DNA of 64,000 bases from contig NZ_JACIUZ010000044.1 in NCBI RefSeq assembly GCF_014145505.1, forward strand, positions 167,855 through 231,854, in the 5' to 3' direction. Position numbers and translations under genes: made by a program. Shown one piece after another: positions 36,730 to 45,893 of this stretch. The notes under the pieces were generated by a model that worked only from the letters and a program-made list of their open reading frames with translations, ran no database searches and had not been told where the DNA came from. This DNA comes from Limosilactobacillus fastidiosus. Lineage in GTDB: Bacteria > Bacillota > Bacilli > Lactobacillales > Lactobacillaceae. Position 1 is the first letter of the stretch. Every line of letters starts with the position of its first letter.

Positions 36730-36783
36730 AGTGATCAAAGATTTCTCGTTTGTGGAGAAAAGAGTATCGGGAGATAAATCACT
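36730..36783 (+). promoter_or_regulatory. Structured leader before secY2
   Basis: AGTGAT (36730-36735) pairs with ATCACT (36778-36783) and encloses a second hairpin TTTCTC/GAGAAA (36742-36747 with 36755-36760). It ends 44 bases before the secY2 ATG. The role is unknown; it may protect the mRNA or tune SecY2 synthesis, since the ribosome site of secY2 is weak. Confidence 0.45.
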
Positions 36784-36827
36784 ATTTATTGATTCTTAGC
36801 AGTAATAAATTTGAAAGCGTGTGAAAA

Positions 36828-38021
36828 ATGCGAAAAACATCTCAGTTATCTAATTTGCGTCGCCGGGTTGCCGTGACGTTACTTACGTTACTGGTATACA
36901 TGCTCGGATCATCAATTCCAGTTCCATTTGCACGATTTACCAAGTCATTCCATCATCTATTGAATAACACACCATTAAGCGTTGTTAGTTTTATGAGTGG
37001 GGCTAATTTTCAAAAATTATCGTTATTTATGATTGGGCTAAACCCCTTAATGATTGCCATGTTGATTATGCAGCTTTTAATGATGATGAAGTTGTTTAGC
37101 CTTGATTCACTATCGATGCGGCAGATGATGGTAGTTCAACAAATTATAACGTTAATTCTGACCTTAATTCAGGCAATTACTCTTGTTGTGGGCCTTCATT
37201 TGACGTCAGATGTTTTTCAATCAATTGCAGTAATTATTGTTTTAACCGCTGGAAGCTTATTTGTTGTCTGGATGGGATATATGAATATGGAATTTGGAAT
37301 TGGGGGGACAATTACGATCGTTCTTTTTAACATGGTAACAATGTCACTCCCCAACCTAAAAAAAGCAGTTCAGGGGATTAGTACCTTATCCCATCCATTG
37401 TTCTGGGTAATTGCCTTGATCCTTGTAGGAGTTCTTGCGATTGTTTTCTGGAACGCTTTTGGGCATGCCTATTATCCAATCAAAACAATTAATACGTCGA
37501 TGCCAAGCAGTGCTAAACCGGTTATTGTACCAATTGGCCTTAACTCTGGAGCCATGATGACATATATGATCGGAATGGCCCTTCTAATGTTTCCAACAAT
37601 GATAGGGAGCTTTCTGGGTCGCAATTCGGTTTTTGCCAATGTATACTTTGACGCGATTATTAGTGGAGTTATGGCATTTATCCTTTTCTATTTTTTCGCA
37701 TTTATGCAATTTAACCCTAAAGAACAAGCAAAGCAACTTCGGAATAGTAATAATTATGTTCTTGGAATTCGACCAGGAAAGCCAACGCAGGAGTACTTAA
37801 AGCAGAAGTTATTAAGGGTTTCCTTCTGGGGCGCACTGCTTAACGCTATTCAGTTGACACTAGGATTACTGGGAAACCAGCTTTTAGGAAAGTTTGCTGG
37901 CTTTGCAGTTATTCCAATGAATATTGTTATGCTGGTTATGTTTATGACTGGAATTAAAGACCAATTATTAACGCTCCTGTTCCCAAGCCGTTATGAGAAG
38001 TTAATGAAGAAAGAGGGATAA
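36828..38021 (+). CDS. secY2: Accessory Sec translocon channel SecY2
   Basis: A 397-residue, 10-span SecY paralogue forming the dedicated channel for serine-rich glycoproteins. It is shorter and more divergent than housekeeping SecY; the N-terminus L-R-R-R-V-A-V-T-L-L-T-L-L-V-Y and the M-S-G-A-N-F-Q-K-L-S-L-F segment are SecY-like. It heads an unbroken run to the small gene at 47213. asp1 starts 2 bases after its stop. Confidence 0.94.
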   Translation: MRKTSQLSNLRRRVAVTLLTLLVYMLGSSIPVPFARFTKSFHHLLNNTPLSVVSFMSGANFQKLSLFMIGLNPLMIAMLIMQLLMMMKLFSLDSLSMRQMMVVQQIITLILTLIQAITLVVGLHLTSDVFQSIAVIIVLTAGSLFVVWMGYMNMEFGIGGTITIVLFNMVTMSLPNLKKAVQGISTLSHPLFWVIALILVGVLAIVFWNAFGHAYYPIKTINTSMPSSAKPVIVPIGLNSGAMMTYMIGMALLMFPTMIGSFLGRNSVFANVYFDAIISGVMAFILFYFFAFMQFNPKEQAKQLRNSNNYVLGIRPGKPTQEYLKQKLLRVSFWGALLNAIQLTLGLLGNQLLGKFAGFAVIPMNIVMLVMFMTGIKDQLLTLLFPSRYEKLMKKEG

Positions 38022-38023
38022 GC

Positions 38024-39544
38024 TTGGATTATTTAGTACCAGCTTGGCATGATTTAAAAGAAGACTGGGCCACGACTGTCCCTAAAATTGCCTTTGATGA
38101 TGCTACAAGTCATATGCAGCTATTACAAAACACTCACAATAAGGTTGGCTTAGTTATAACGGACTATCAGCCACAATTAATGACCAAGATAAATGAAATG
38201 GCATTAGCGCCCGCAAGGATCTTTGCTGTTTTTGATTATTTACAGGGAATCGATCATCTTGCCGGTCGAGTGATTAGCATACGGGACTTGACTTGGCCTG
38301 ATGATATTAGCTTTAATTACACCGCATTCCGGGTATATGCGATTCGTAAGGATAAAGTTTATGCTAAAGTAACGTTGGATAATCAAGGGAAAATCTTAAC
38401 TGTCCAGTATTACGACCAGCAGGGACAAGTTAACCGAATACTTGATGTTGATAGTCGAGGTTTTATTTCTCGTGAAAGACAACTGAAAAACCAACAAACG
38501 ATTGTTAATGTATATTATGATGAGCAGGGCCACTGGCGATTAAAACATTTCCTCCAAAATGATGAAGTAGAGATTAATTCTGCTCTTCCACAATTCACCA
38601 AACATCTTCATTATTCGCAAATGACAGACTTGATTTCAGAAATTGTTGAAAATCACTTTCTTGCTTACTTACACAAGGAAGATAACCTCATCGTAACAAT
38701 GGATGATCAGTCAACGGTGAAAAATGAAATTTTTGCTAAGTTACGCCCCGTTTATTCGGTAAGTAGCTGGCATCCATTTCAAAAGACGCTTCAAGCATTA
38801 CGAAGTGAAGCTAATCAAGGTATTTTTGTGGATTCGGAAGAAACATCTGCAATGTTGAAGAAAAACTATATGGTTGCTATTCAGACCGGAGTTATCCCAC
38901 TTTTCCCATCTCAATTTAAGCTAGGGCACAGCCAGCAGATTCTTCAGCAACGAATAGGTGTTTTTGTTGAAAATGTTGATCCTGATTTGTTGCGTCCGAT
39001 TATTGAATTAATATATCAGCGGTTACTTAAGAACCCGAAAGGTGAAGCTCTCTATATGTTTGCCTATACTACTGAAAAAGAACAGTTGGCAAACCAAATG
39101 ATTGAAGAACTGAAAGCGGCTCATCCAGGTGAATTTAAGTTAAAGCCGGAGAAACCAATGCTCAAACGGGTTATTCCGGATGAAAAGGAGGAAACTCCTG
39201 AATTAGAAATCAGGGTGCACCGTTGGACAAATAACAATGATATGATGAGGGCCCTCGATAAGATTCGACTTGTTATTGATTGGGGAGAACGACCAGACAG
39301 TTTTCTTCAAATGGCAACGATTAACGTTGGAATCCCCCAAATCCGTCAAGCTGAAACAGCAGCAATCATTAATAAGAAAAATGGGTTTGTTTGTGAGAGT
39401 ATTCTTCAACTTCCGATCGCATTAAGCTACTACATCGATAGCTTGAAGAACTGGAATACGGCATTAACATATGATGTTCAAATGCTTAACCAATATTCGG
39501 AAGAAAATATGTTAAAAGTTTGGCAACAAGTTACAGCAAAGTAA
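38024..39544 (+). CDS. asp1: Accessory Sec protein Asp1
   Basis: Asp1 (506 residues) is a catalytically inactive GT-B-like scaffold that forms the Asp1-Asp2-Asp3 complex and helps bring the glycosylated adhesin to SecA2. The N-terminus D-Y-L-V-P-A-W-H-D-L matches the family (x-Y-x-V-P-x-W). TTG is the start, with a G-rich ribosome site in the end of secY2. asp2 follows after 11 bases. Confidence 0.9.
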   Translation: MDYLVPAWHDLKEDWATTVPKIAFDDATSHMQLLQNTHNKVGLVITDYQPQLMTKINEMALAPARIFAVFDYLQGIDHLAGRVISIRDLTWPDDISFNYTAFRVYAIRKDKVYAKVTLDNQGKILTVQYYDQQGQVNRILDVDSRGFISRERQLKNQQTIVNVYYDEQGHWRLKHFLQNDEVEINSALPQFTKHLHYSQMTDLISEIVENHFLAYLHKEDNLIVTMDDQSTVKNEIFAKLRPVYSVSSWHPFQKTLQALRSEANQGIFVDSEETSAMLKKNYMVAIQTGVIPLFPSQFKLGHSQQILQQRIGVFVENVDPDLLRPIIELIYQRLLKNPKGEALYMFAYTTEKEQLANQMIEELKAAHPGEFKLKPEKPMLKRVIPDEKEETPELEIRVHRWTNNNDMMRALDKIRLVIDWGERPDSFLQMATINVGIPQIRQAETAAIINKKNGFVCESILQLPIALSYYIDSLKNWNTALTYDVQMLNQYSEENMLKVWQQVTAK

Positions 39545-39555
39545 GGTGAGTAGTA

Positions 39556-41067
39556 ATGAATGTTCTTCAACTCGGGCCGGAGGATTGGTCCACTAAATAT
39601 GTAATTCCTGAAGACATAGAGTGGGAATATAATGCCTATCCACGCCCGACAGAGGAAGGAAAACCGCATCGTTATACGGTTGTGATCATTACCGGAGCAA
39701 ATCAGCTAGATGATGAAGATTGGGCAAAGTTGCAATGGTTATCTGATCCATACACCGTCCTTTATGTTCCAGAAGCAAAACAGCAAATTAGCGTTGCCGG
39801 ACAGACTTATCTTCGCCTCCAGCTAGCAAAGCCGATTAAAGAGGAGCCACAGAAACTAATTGATGGTTTGCCAAGTAAATATTATTTTGGTCAATCGGGG
39901 ATGCGGGTTTCACCACAAAACTTGATGATTAACGATCAATATATTCAAGGAATGGAATTTCACGATGAGGGACATTTGATTCTGAATGTTGATACGGCAG
40001 AGCAGTGGCGTTCGTTAGGGAATTATCGCCCCTCACTTTTTATTGATCCAAATAGGGTTGTTAAATTTTGGCTTGAACAGCAGAGTACTAATAATTTACA
40101 TCTTCGTTTACGTGCCTTTTATAGCCCTCTTGGTGGAGATGGTGACCCAGCAAAGTCATTTGTGCTTGATATGGATTCCACACAAGAACAGGAATTACCG
40201 TTATCTCCGGTTAGTGTAGGGAGATTAACCAATATTCAATTAGAAGCGAGGGGTCAAGGAGTTCTAGTTCTGGGTAATCTTCATCTTCGTTGGTCCCGTC
40301 GCGGGGTTGGTAATTATATCGTTGGTGGGGATCGATTAGTTGATCCGCAAACGCGGGAAGAAGTTGGTGTGTACTTTAATCCGGGTGATTTAAAGCCACC
40401 ACTAAATGTTTACTTTTCTGGTGCCCGTGAATTAGAGGGATTTGAAGCCTATCCACTCTTTAGGAGTGTTCATGCGCCATCGCTTCTTTTCACGGATCCT
40501 CGCTTAGAGGTCGGTCAATTCTATACTGGTTCTAGCATTTCTGAGTTAATCAAAGAAAAGATCACTAAGCACCTTAAAAAATTAGGGTTTACGAATGATC
40601 AGTTAATAATAAATGGAATTTCAATGGGGACATACCCGGCTTTAAAATATGGGGCAGAACTAGGAGCACACGCAATTATTGTTTCCAAGCCCATTACGAA
40701 CCTTGGTTATGTTGCTCTACGAGGACGCCTTCATCGACCAGATGAATTTGATACGATTTTTGATATTGATTCACAGTTAGCCAAGAACTTAAGTATTGCT
40801 GATTTGAATATGATCGACCAAACTTTTTGGGAAGATTTTACTGAATGTGATCTGACCAATACTAAACTATTCATTGCTTACATGAAAGATGACGACTATG
40901 ACAACTTAGCGTACCATGATCTTGTAAATAATCGTGCCGTAAAAAAAGCTCGCCAGTTTATTTATAAGGGTTTTCCAGGTCGACACAATGATAATCCTGA
41001 GGTTGTTAGTTGGTTTGTTAGTCGGTTGAAAGAATTGATGCAGAATGATTTTGGCAGGAAGGGCTAA
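39556..41067 (+). CDS. asp2: Accessory Sec protein Asp2 (putative GlcNAc O-acetyltransferase)
   Basis: Asp2 (503 residues) has an alpha/beta-hydrolase-like C-terminal half. The nucleophile elbow is G-I-S-M-G with Ser356, and a likely catalytic His477 lies in G-R-H-N-D. In streptococci Asp2 acetylates GlcNAc on the adhesin during export and is also needed for transport. The N-terminal half (residues 1-310) is a beta-rich carbohydrate-binding-like region. The visible residues suggest the enzyme is active here too. Confidence 0.9.
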   Translation: MNVLQLGPEDWSTKYVIPEDIEWEYNAYPRPTEEGKPHRYTVVIITGANQLDDEDWAKLQWLSDPYTVLYVPEAKQQISVAGQTYLRLQLAKPIKEEPQKLIDGLPSKYYFGQSGMRVSPQNLMINDQYIQGMEFHDEGHLILNVDTAEQWRSLGNYRPSLFIDPNRVVKFWLEQQSTNNLHLRLRAFYSPLGGDGDPAKSFVLDMDSTQEQELPLSPVSVGRLTNIQLEARGQGVLVLGNLHLRWSRRGVGNYIVGGDRLVDPQTREEVGVYFNPGDLKPPLNVYFSGARELEGFEAYPLFRSVHAPSLLFTDPRLEVGQFYTGSSISELIKEKITKHLKKLGFTNDQLIINGISMGTYPALKYGAELGAHAIIVSKPITNLGYVALRGRLHRPDEFDTIFDIDSQLAKNLSIADLNMIDQTFWEDFTECDLTNTKLFIAYMKDDDYDNLAYHDLVNNRAVKKARQFIYKGFPGRHNDNPEVVSWFVSRLKELMQNDFGRKG

Positions 41068-41071
41068 TAAA

Positions 41072-41974
41072 ATGCAAAGTTATATTAACCAAGTGTATTG
41101 GGGACCAGCGTGGAATACTTACTATAACGGTTCCAAAGTGACGATTTCCGCCAAAAAAGAAGTGGATTTCAATAATCCATTAATGGTTCCAGGAAAGAAT
41201 ATTATTAAATGGAGTTCTGTTTATAATTTTCAGTCAAATAAGATTGTTCCCCAATTACCATTGCTTCGGATTAATCAACGTTACCGAATTTCCGTTAAGG
41301 CTTCTTCTGATCCAGCACAAGGATTTTTTACGCGGATCGTATTTTTCAATGGTCAGGGTGAGGAAATTAATCGACTTGAATTTCATAATTTGGAAAAGGT
41401 GTTTACATTTCCAGTTGGCGCAGTTCACTATGAGATTAGTTTAGTAAACACGGGGTGTACCAGTTTACGGTTTAAACGACTTGAGATTTGTCCAGCAAAG
41501 CTGCCACGAAATGTTCATGAAAATCTGTGGTTTCATCAACCAATTAATTCCACTTCTGATCAACCCGTTAATGTTGTCGTAATGCACGATCCAAAACGAG
41601 TAAAGAAAACTTGGGAAGCGGTTGGAAAGATGCTTAATGGTCTCCCCTTACAGATCATTAGTATTGGCTGGCAGTATGATGGTGATCTGGCTGAAACGCT
41701 TATCCACTGGCTTGAACAGCAGAACCAACTTTATGCTCACTTAATTAGCACATCGGCTGATCTTGATAAGATCTTACGAAAAGTTCATAAAGCGAGTCCG
41801 CAAACCAAATTATTATTAACCGAGGCAACCCAGGATGATAAGTTGCATATTGACTATGAGATTTATGCAAGCCGAGATATTCCAGTATGGAGTAATGCTA
41901 ACCTTGTTGATCCTGACTGGAATGCTATTACTCACGCAATTAATGGTTTGTGGGGAGGGGTGAAAGTCAAATGA
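41072..41974 (+). CDS. asp3: Accessory Sec protein Asp3
   Basis: Asp3 (300 residues) is the third member of the Asp complex. The N-terminal part shows Y-W-G-P-A-W-N-T-Y-Y-N-G-S-K-V, and a jelly-roll-like stretch follows to about residue 150; the second half is an additional alpha/beta region that is longer than in streptococcal Asp3. The start at 41072 has AGGAAGGG at good distance; the upstream ATG at 41045 lies inside asp2. Its TGA overlaps the secA2 ATG (ATGA). Confidence 0.87.
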   Translation: MQSYINQVYWGPAWNTYYNGSKVTISAKKEVDFNNPLMVPGKNIIKWSSVYNFQSNKIVPQLPLLRINQRYRISVKASSDPAQGFFTRIVFFNGQGEEINRLEFHNLEKVFTFPVGAVHYEISLVNTGCTSLRFKRLEICPAKLPRNVHENLWFHQPINSTSDQPVNVVVMHDPKRVKKTWEAVGKMLNGLPLQIISIGWQYDGDLAETLIHWLEQQNQLYAHLISTSADLDKILRKVHKASPQTKLLLTEATQDDKLHIDYEIYASRDIPVWSNANLVDPDWNAITHAINGLWGGVKVK

Positions 41975-44337
41975 TCCTTGATGCTATTGAACGTCACGAG
42001 GTTAAACGTCAATTACGGAAAGTCAATAAGTGGGCTCCCAAAATGCGGGAGATGAGTGACGAAGAACTAAAGTCACAGACTAAGATTCTTCAGAAGCAAC
42101 TAGCTGACGGGAAAACTGTCGATCAAATTCTTCCACGTGCCTTTGCTGCAATGCGTGAGGCTGATTTACGAGTGCTTAAGATGTTTCCGTATGATACCCA
42201 AGTAATGGGGGCGATTGTCCTTAACCAGGGTTATATTGCGGAAATGAAAACTGGTGAAGGGAAGACACTAACCGCTACCTTAGCCTTATACTTGAACGCT
42301 TTAAGTAAGCAAGGAGCAATTTTGGTGACACCAAACGCTTATTTGGCCCAACGGGATGAAGAACAACTTGCCCCCGTTTATGAATGGATGGGGTTAACAG
42401 TCAGCACCGGCTTTCCTAAGGATGATCCGGACCGAAAAGTTCGTCCTGAAGAGAAGCGAAAATGGTACAACTCGGATATCTTGTATACAACTGCTAGTAA
42501 CCTAGCGTTTGATTACTTGTTCAATAATTTGGCGGCAAATAAAGATGGTCAATACTTGCGTCCCTACCACTACGTTATTATTGATGAAGTGGATGATGTT
42601 CTTTTGGACCAGGCAACCTCACCGTTTGTTGTTGCAAGTGCCCCAATGCTTCAGTCTAACCTTTACCGCTTATGTGATGACTTTGTCCGGACCCTTGTAC
42701 CCAAACGTGACTTTACTGTTCGTCGCCGTGACAAGGCAGTTTGGTTGACTTATAACGGAGTTCAACGTGCTGAACAATATTTTCGGATTCGGAACCTGTA
42801 TGGTGACGAAAGCCGAGAGGTATATCGTCACATCGCTTTGGCATTACGCGCCCACTATTTCATGAAGAATGGTCATGATTACTTGGTTGAAAGGGGGAAG
42901 GTTATTCTCCTTGATGAAACTGATGGACGGTTGAAAAACGGGGTTAAAGTTAATACTGGTCTTCACCAAGCGGTTGAGCAAAAGGAACATGTGGAGATTA
43001 CTGATAACCAGAAAACAGCCGCCTCGATTACGTTCCCAAGCCTTTTTAGTCTGTTCGATAAAATTTCTGGAATGAGTGGGACTGTTAAAGGTGATGAGGA
43101 TGAATTTATTAACGTTTACAATATGAAGGTTGTTCCAATTCCTACCCATAAACCAGTTATTCGAAAAGACTATCCCGCTAAGATTTACCTAACAACTTCG
43201 GAAAAATTGATGCAGGCCCTGAATGATGCAATCGCGCTTCATAAGGCAGGACGACCAATCCTGTTGGTTGCTGGTTCGGTGGAAAATTCTGAAATTATTT
43301 CTGAATTACTGTTGGACCGGGGAATCCCGCATAACGTTCTGAATGCCTTTAATATTGCCCGGGAAGCTGCAATTATTAAGGATGCGGGTCAGCCTGGAGC
43401 CGTAACGGTTGCAACTAACATGGCTGGACGGGGAACTGATATTAAATTAGGCCCCGGTGTTAAGGAAAAAGGTGGCCTTGCGGTTATTGGGACTGAGATG
43501 CTTCCAGAACGAGTCAAATTACAACTTGCAGGTCGTGCAGGTCGGCAGGGAGATCCGGGGTCGAGCCAATTCTATATTTCCCTTGAAGATAGCTATATTG
43601 CTAAGGCAAGTACGAAGCGCTTTAAGAAGATGTACCGGAAGTTAGTTGATAGCCGGCGTAAAGGGGCCATGCCGAAGGAACTGAAGAGTCCGCGCATCCG
43701 TTTTAGTCTTGAGATGCTAAAGAGTCGGGTAGCAGATGGTGAAGTACGTTCACGGAAGAAGACGAATAAGTATGAGGTAGCATTACGAATTCAACGGACC
43801 CAATTTTATAAAGAACGGGAAAAGTTGATGAATAATACTCGGTTAGAGCGGACTGTCGGAAACTGGTTAAGCGAAGGAATTGATGATTTCTTAAATACAC
43901 AGCCTGAATGGACTCCCAGTCAGTTGCAACGCTTGATTAATGAGCACTTTACATATAAGGAAATTAAAGTTCCGGATAATCTAATGTATAACCGTAAGGA
44001 ATTAAAGAAATACTTAGAAGGCTTGTGTACTGATATTTTAAAGGAGAAGTACAAAACCTTGATCAATACGGAGCAGTTAAACCAGTTTTATCGTGCAGCT
44101 CTATTAACCGCGCTGGATAGTTGCTGGACTGATCAGGTCAATTACCTTAATGATTTACGGATTATTGTTGAACCATGGTCACTGGCTGGTCGTGATCCCG
44201 GTTATGTATATCAAGTAAAGGCTTTTAACTCTTACCAAAACATGCTTCGTGAAGCACGGAAAAAAGCGGTTGATAACTTACTACTAAGTCGGATTAAGTT
44301 AAATAAGAAGAACCAACTTGTGGTTAGTTTTAACTAG
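41971..44337 (+). CDS. secA2: Accessory Sec motor ATPase SecA2
   Basis: SecA2 (788 residues) powers export of the adhesin through SecY2. Motifs: E-M-K-T-G-E-G-K-T (Walker A), I-I-D-E-V-D-D (DEAD-box position), T-N-M-A-G-R-G-T-D-I and R-A-G-R-Q-G-D-P-G-S-S. The C-terminal zinc-binding CxCx8CH tail of SecA1 is absent, as expected for SecA2. GGGGAGGGG lies 8 bases before the ATG, which overlaps the asp3 stop. Confidence 0.96.
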   Translation: MILDAIERHEVKRQLRKVNKWAPKMREMSDEELKSQTKILQKQLADGKTVDQILPRAFAAMREADLRVLKMFPYDTQVMGAIVLNQGYIAEMKTGEGKTLTATLALYLNALSKQGAILVTPNAYLAQRDEEQLAPVYEWMGLTVSTGFPKDDPDRKVRPEEKRKWYNSDILYTTASNLAFDYLFNNLAANKDGQYLRPYHYVIIDEVDDVLLDQATSPFVVASAPMLQSNLYRLCDDFVRTLVPKRDFTVRRRDKAVWLTYNGVQRAEQYFRIRNLYGDESREVYRHIALALRAHYFMKNGHDYLVERGKVILLDETDGRLKNGVKVNTGLHQAVEQKEHVEITDNQKTAASITFPSLFSLFDKISGMSGTVKGDEDEFINVYNMKVVPIPTHKPVIRKDYPAKIYLTTSEKLMQALNDAIALHKAGRPILLVAGSVENSEIISELLLDRGIPHNVLNAFNIAREAAIIKDAGQPGAVTVATNMAGRGTDIKLGPGVKEKGGLAVIGTEMLPERVKLQLAGRAGRQGDPGSSQFYISLEDSYIAKASTKRFKKMYRKLVDSRRKGAMPKELKSPRIRFSLEMLKSRVADGEVRSRKKTNKYEVALRIQRTQFYKEREKLMNNTRLERTVGNWLSEGIDDFLNTQPEWTPSQLQRLINEHFTYKEIKVPDNLMYNRKELKKYLEGLCTDILKEKYKTLINTEQLNQFYRAALLTALDSCWTDQVNYLNDLRIIVEPWSLAGRDPGYVYQVKAFNSYQNMLREARKKAVDNLLLSRIKLNKKNQLVVSFN

Positions 44338-44357
44338 TTATACGGGAGGATGATTAG

Positions 44358-45893
44358 ATGACTGTATATAATGTCAACCTTGGGATTGGTTGGGCAAGTA
44401 GTGGGGTGGAATACGCTCAGGCTTACCGGGCTCAGTCTTTACGGAAATTAAATGTACCTGCTAAATTTATCTTTTCAGATCTAATCTTAGCCAACAACAT
44501 TGAGGATCTGACGAGGAACCTTGGTTATTCTGATGATGAGATTATCTGGTTCTATAATTTTTTTACTAACGTACGAATTGCTCCATCTGATTACCCGTTG
44601 AGTAAGTTTGAGAGAGCGATTAACCTCAAGGAACGGAATGCTAAACGGGAGAAACTTAATGGTGGCAAAAACTATTTCTATACTTTAGCTAATGAAGGAC
44701 TATCGATTAATGTTCGTTTTCATGATCAGGAAAAGAAAACGATTGATCAGGTGTCCTATGTTGCTAACGGAGTGATGGTTAAACGTGATTTTTACTCCTA
44801 CACAAAGTACGCAACTGAATATTATAATGGGGTCAAAGATAATAATCAGGTTACCCACCGTGATTTTTACAATGAAGATGGTAGTGTTGCCTATACTCAA
44901 CATGTTCGGGGACAACATGAGGTCTTTGAATTTCCTGATAAGATCTACTATTCAAAGAACGATCTTTATTTAGAAATGTTGAAACAATTAAAGTTAACCA
45001 AGGAAGATACCATTATTCTTGATCGAGAAGATGATGGAAATATCTTGATTAATGGTCAATTAATTTTTGAACATCATAATCCTGCTAAGTTGGTAATCGT
45101 TGTTCATGCGGATCACTATGATGATCACTATACTACCAAGAAAAATGTTTTATGGAACAACTTCTATGAGTATCAATTCACCCACACTAAAGATGTTGCT
45201 AGTTTTATCGTTGCGACCGATAAACAACGTGATTTGTTGAAAAAACAGTTTAAGCAATATCAAAATGTTCAGCCAAATGTTACAACGATTCCAGTGGGTA
45301 ACCTTAAGAAGTTAACCCACCCCACAACTAAACGGAAGCAACATTCATTAATCACAGCATCACGGTTGGCAACTGAAAAGCATGTTGACTGGTTGATCAA
45401 AGCGGTTGTAAAAGCTCACCAAGAAATATCAGATGTGACACTTGATATTTATGGGCAGGGTGGTGAAAGAGGGCGCTTGAGTCAATTGATTAACCAGTAT
45501 AAGGCCCAGTCATATATTCGCCTTATGGGACAGCATGATTTAACTACTGTTTATCAGAAGTATGCTGCCTACATTGCCGGTTCGACAAGTGAAGGATTTG
45601 GCTTGAGCTTGCTTGAAGCAGTTGGTTCCGGATTACCAATGATTGGTTTTGATGTTCCGTATGGTAATCAGACTTTTATAGATGATGGTAAAAATGGCTA
45701 CCTATTACCGTATGCTCAAGACTGGAGTGACGATAAGAAGGTTAATCTTTTGGCTGAAGCGGTCGTCAAACTCTTTACTAAAGCAGATCAAGTAAAGTTC
45801 ATTCAACGTTCATATGAATTAGCCGAGCCATACTTGACTGATAATGTCGTTAAGCGTTGGGGGAAGCTATTGGAGGAATTGAAGAATGATTAA
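44358..45893 (+). CDS. gtfA: Adhesin O-GlcNAc transferase catalytic subunit GtfA
   Basis: GtfA (511 residues) is the GT4 catalytic subunit that adds the first GlcNAc to Ser/Thr of the SRRP. The start V-Y-N-V-N-L-G-I-G-W-A-S-S-G-V-E-Y-A is the family hallmark, and the donor-binding motif is E-G-F-G-L-S-L-L-E-A. It works as a complex with GtfB; the two genes overlap by 8 bases, consistent with coupled stoichiometric synthesis. Confidence 0.95.
   Translation: MTVYNVNLGIGWASSGVEYAQAYRAQSLRKLNVPAKFIFSDLILANNIEDLTRNLGYSDDEIIWFYNFFTNVRIAPSDYPLSKFERAINLKERNAKREKLNGGKNYFYTLANEGLSINVRFHDQEKKTIDQVSYVANGVMVKRDFYSYTKYATEYYNGVKDNNQVTHRDFYNEDGSVAYTQHVRGQHEVFEFPDKIYYSKNDLYLEMLKQLKLTKEDTIILDREDDGNILINGQLIFEHHNPAKLVIVVHADHYDDHYTTKKNVLWNNFYEYQFTHTKDVASFIVATDKQRDLLKKQFKQYQNVQPNVTTIPVGNLKKLTHPTTKRKQHSLITASRLATEKHVDWLIKAVVKAHQEISDVTLDIYGQGGERGRLSQLINQYKAQSYIRLMGQHDLTTVYQKYAAYIAGSTSEGFGLSLLEAVGSGLPMIGFDVPYGNQTFIDDGKNGYLLPYAQDWSDDKKVNLLAEAVVKLFTKADQVKFIQRSYELAEPYLTDNVVKRWGKLLEELKND

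Larger units (their letters stand above)
36454..36827. other. Intergenic stretch between gtf3 and secY2
   Basis: No gene is visible. It contains a terminator-like hairpin for gtf3 (36626-36662) and a structured leader just before secY2 (36730-36783). The promoter of the secY2 operon must lie between them but no near-consensus pair stands out. Confidence 0.45.

Noticed and set aside
41045..41071. Upstream ATG for asp3
   Set aside because: It lies inside asp2 without a ribosome site, while 41072 has a strong one at proper spacing.
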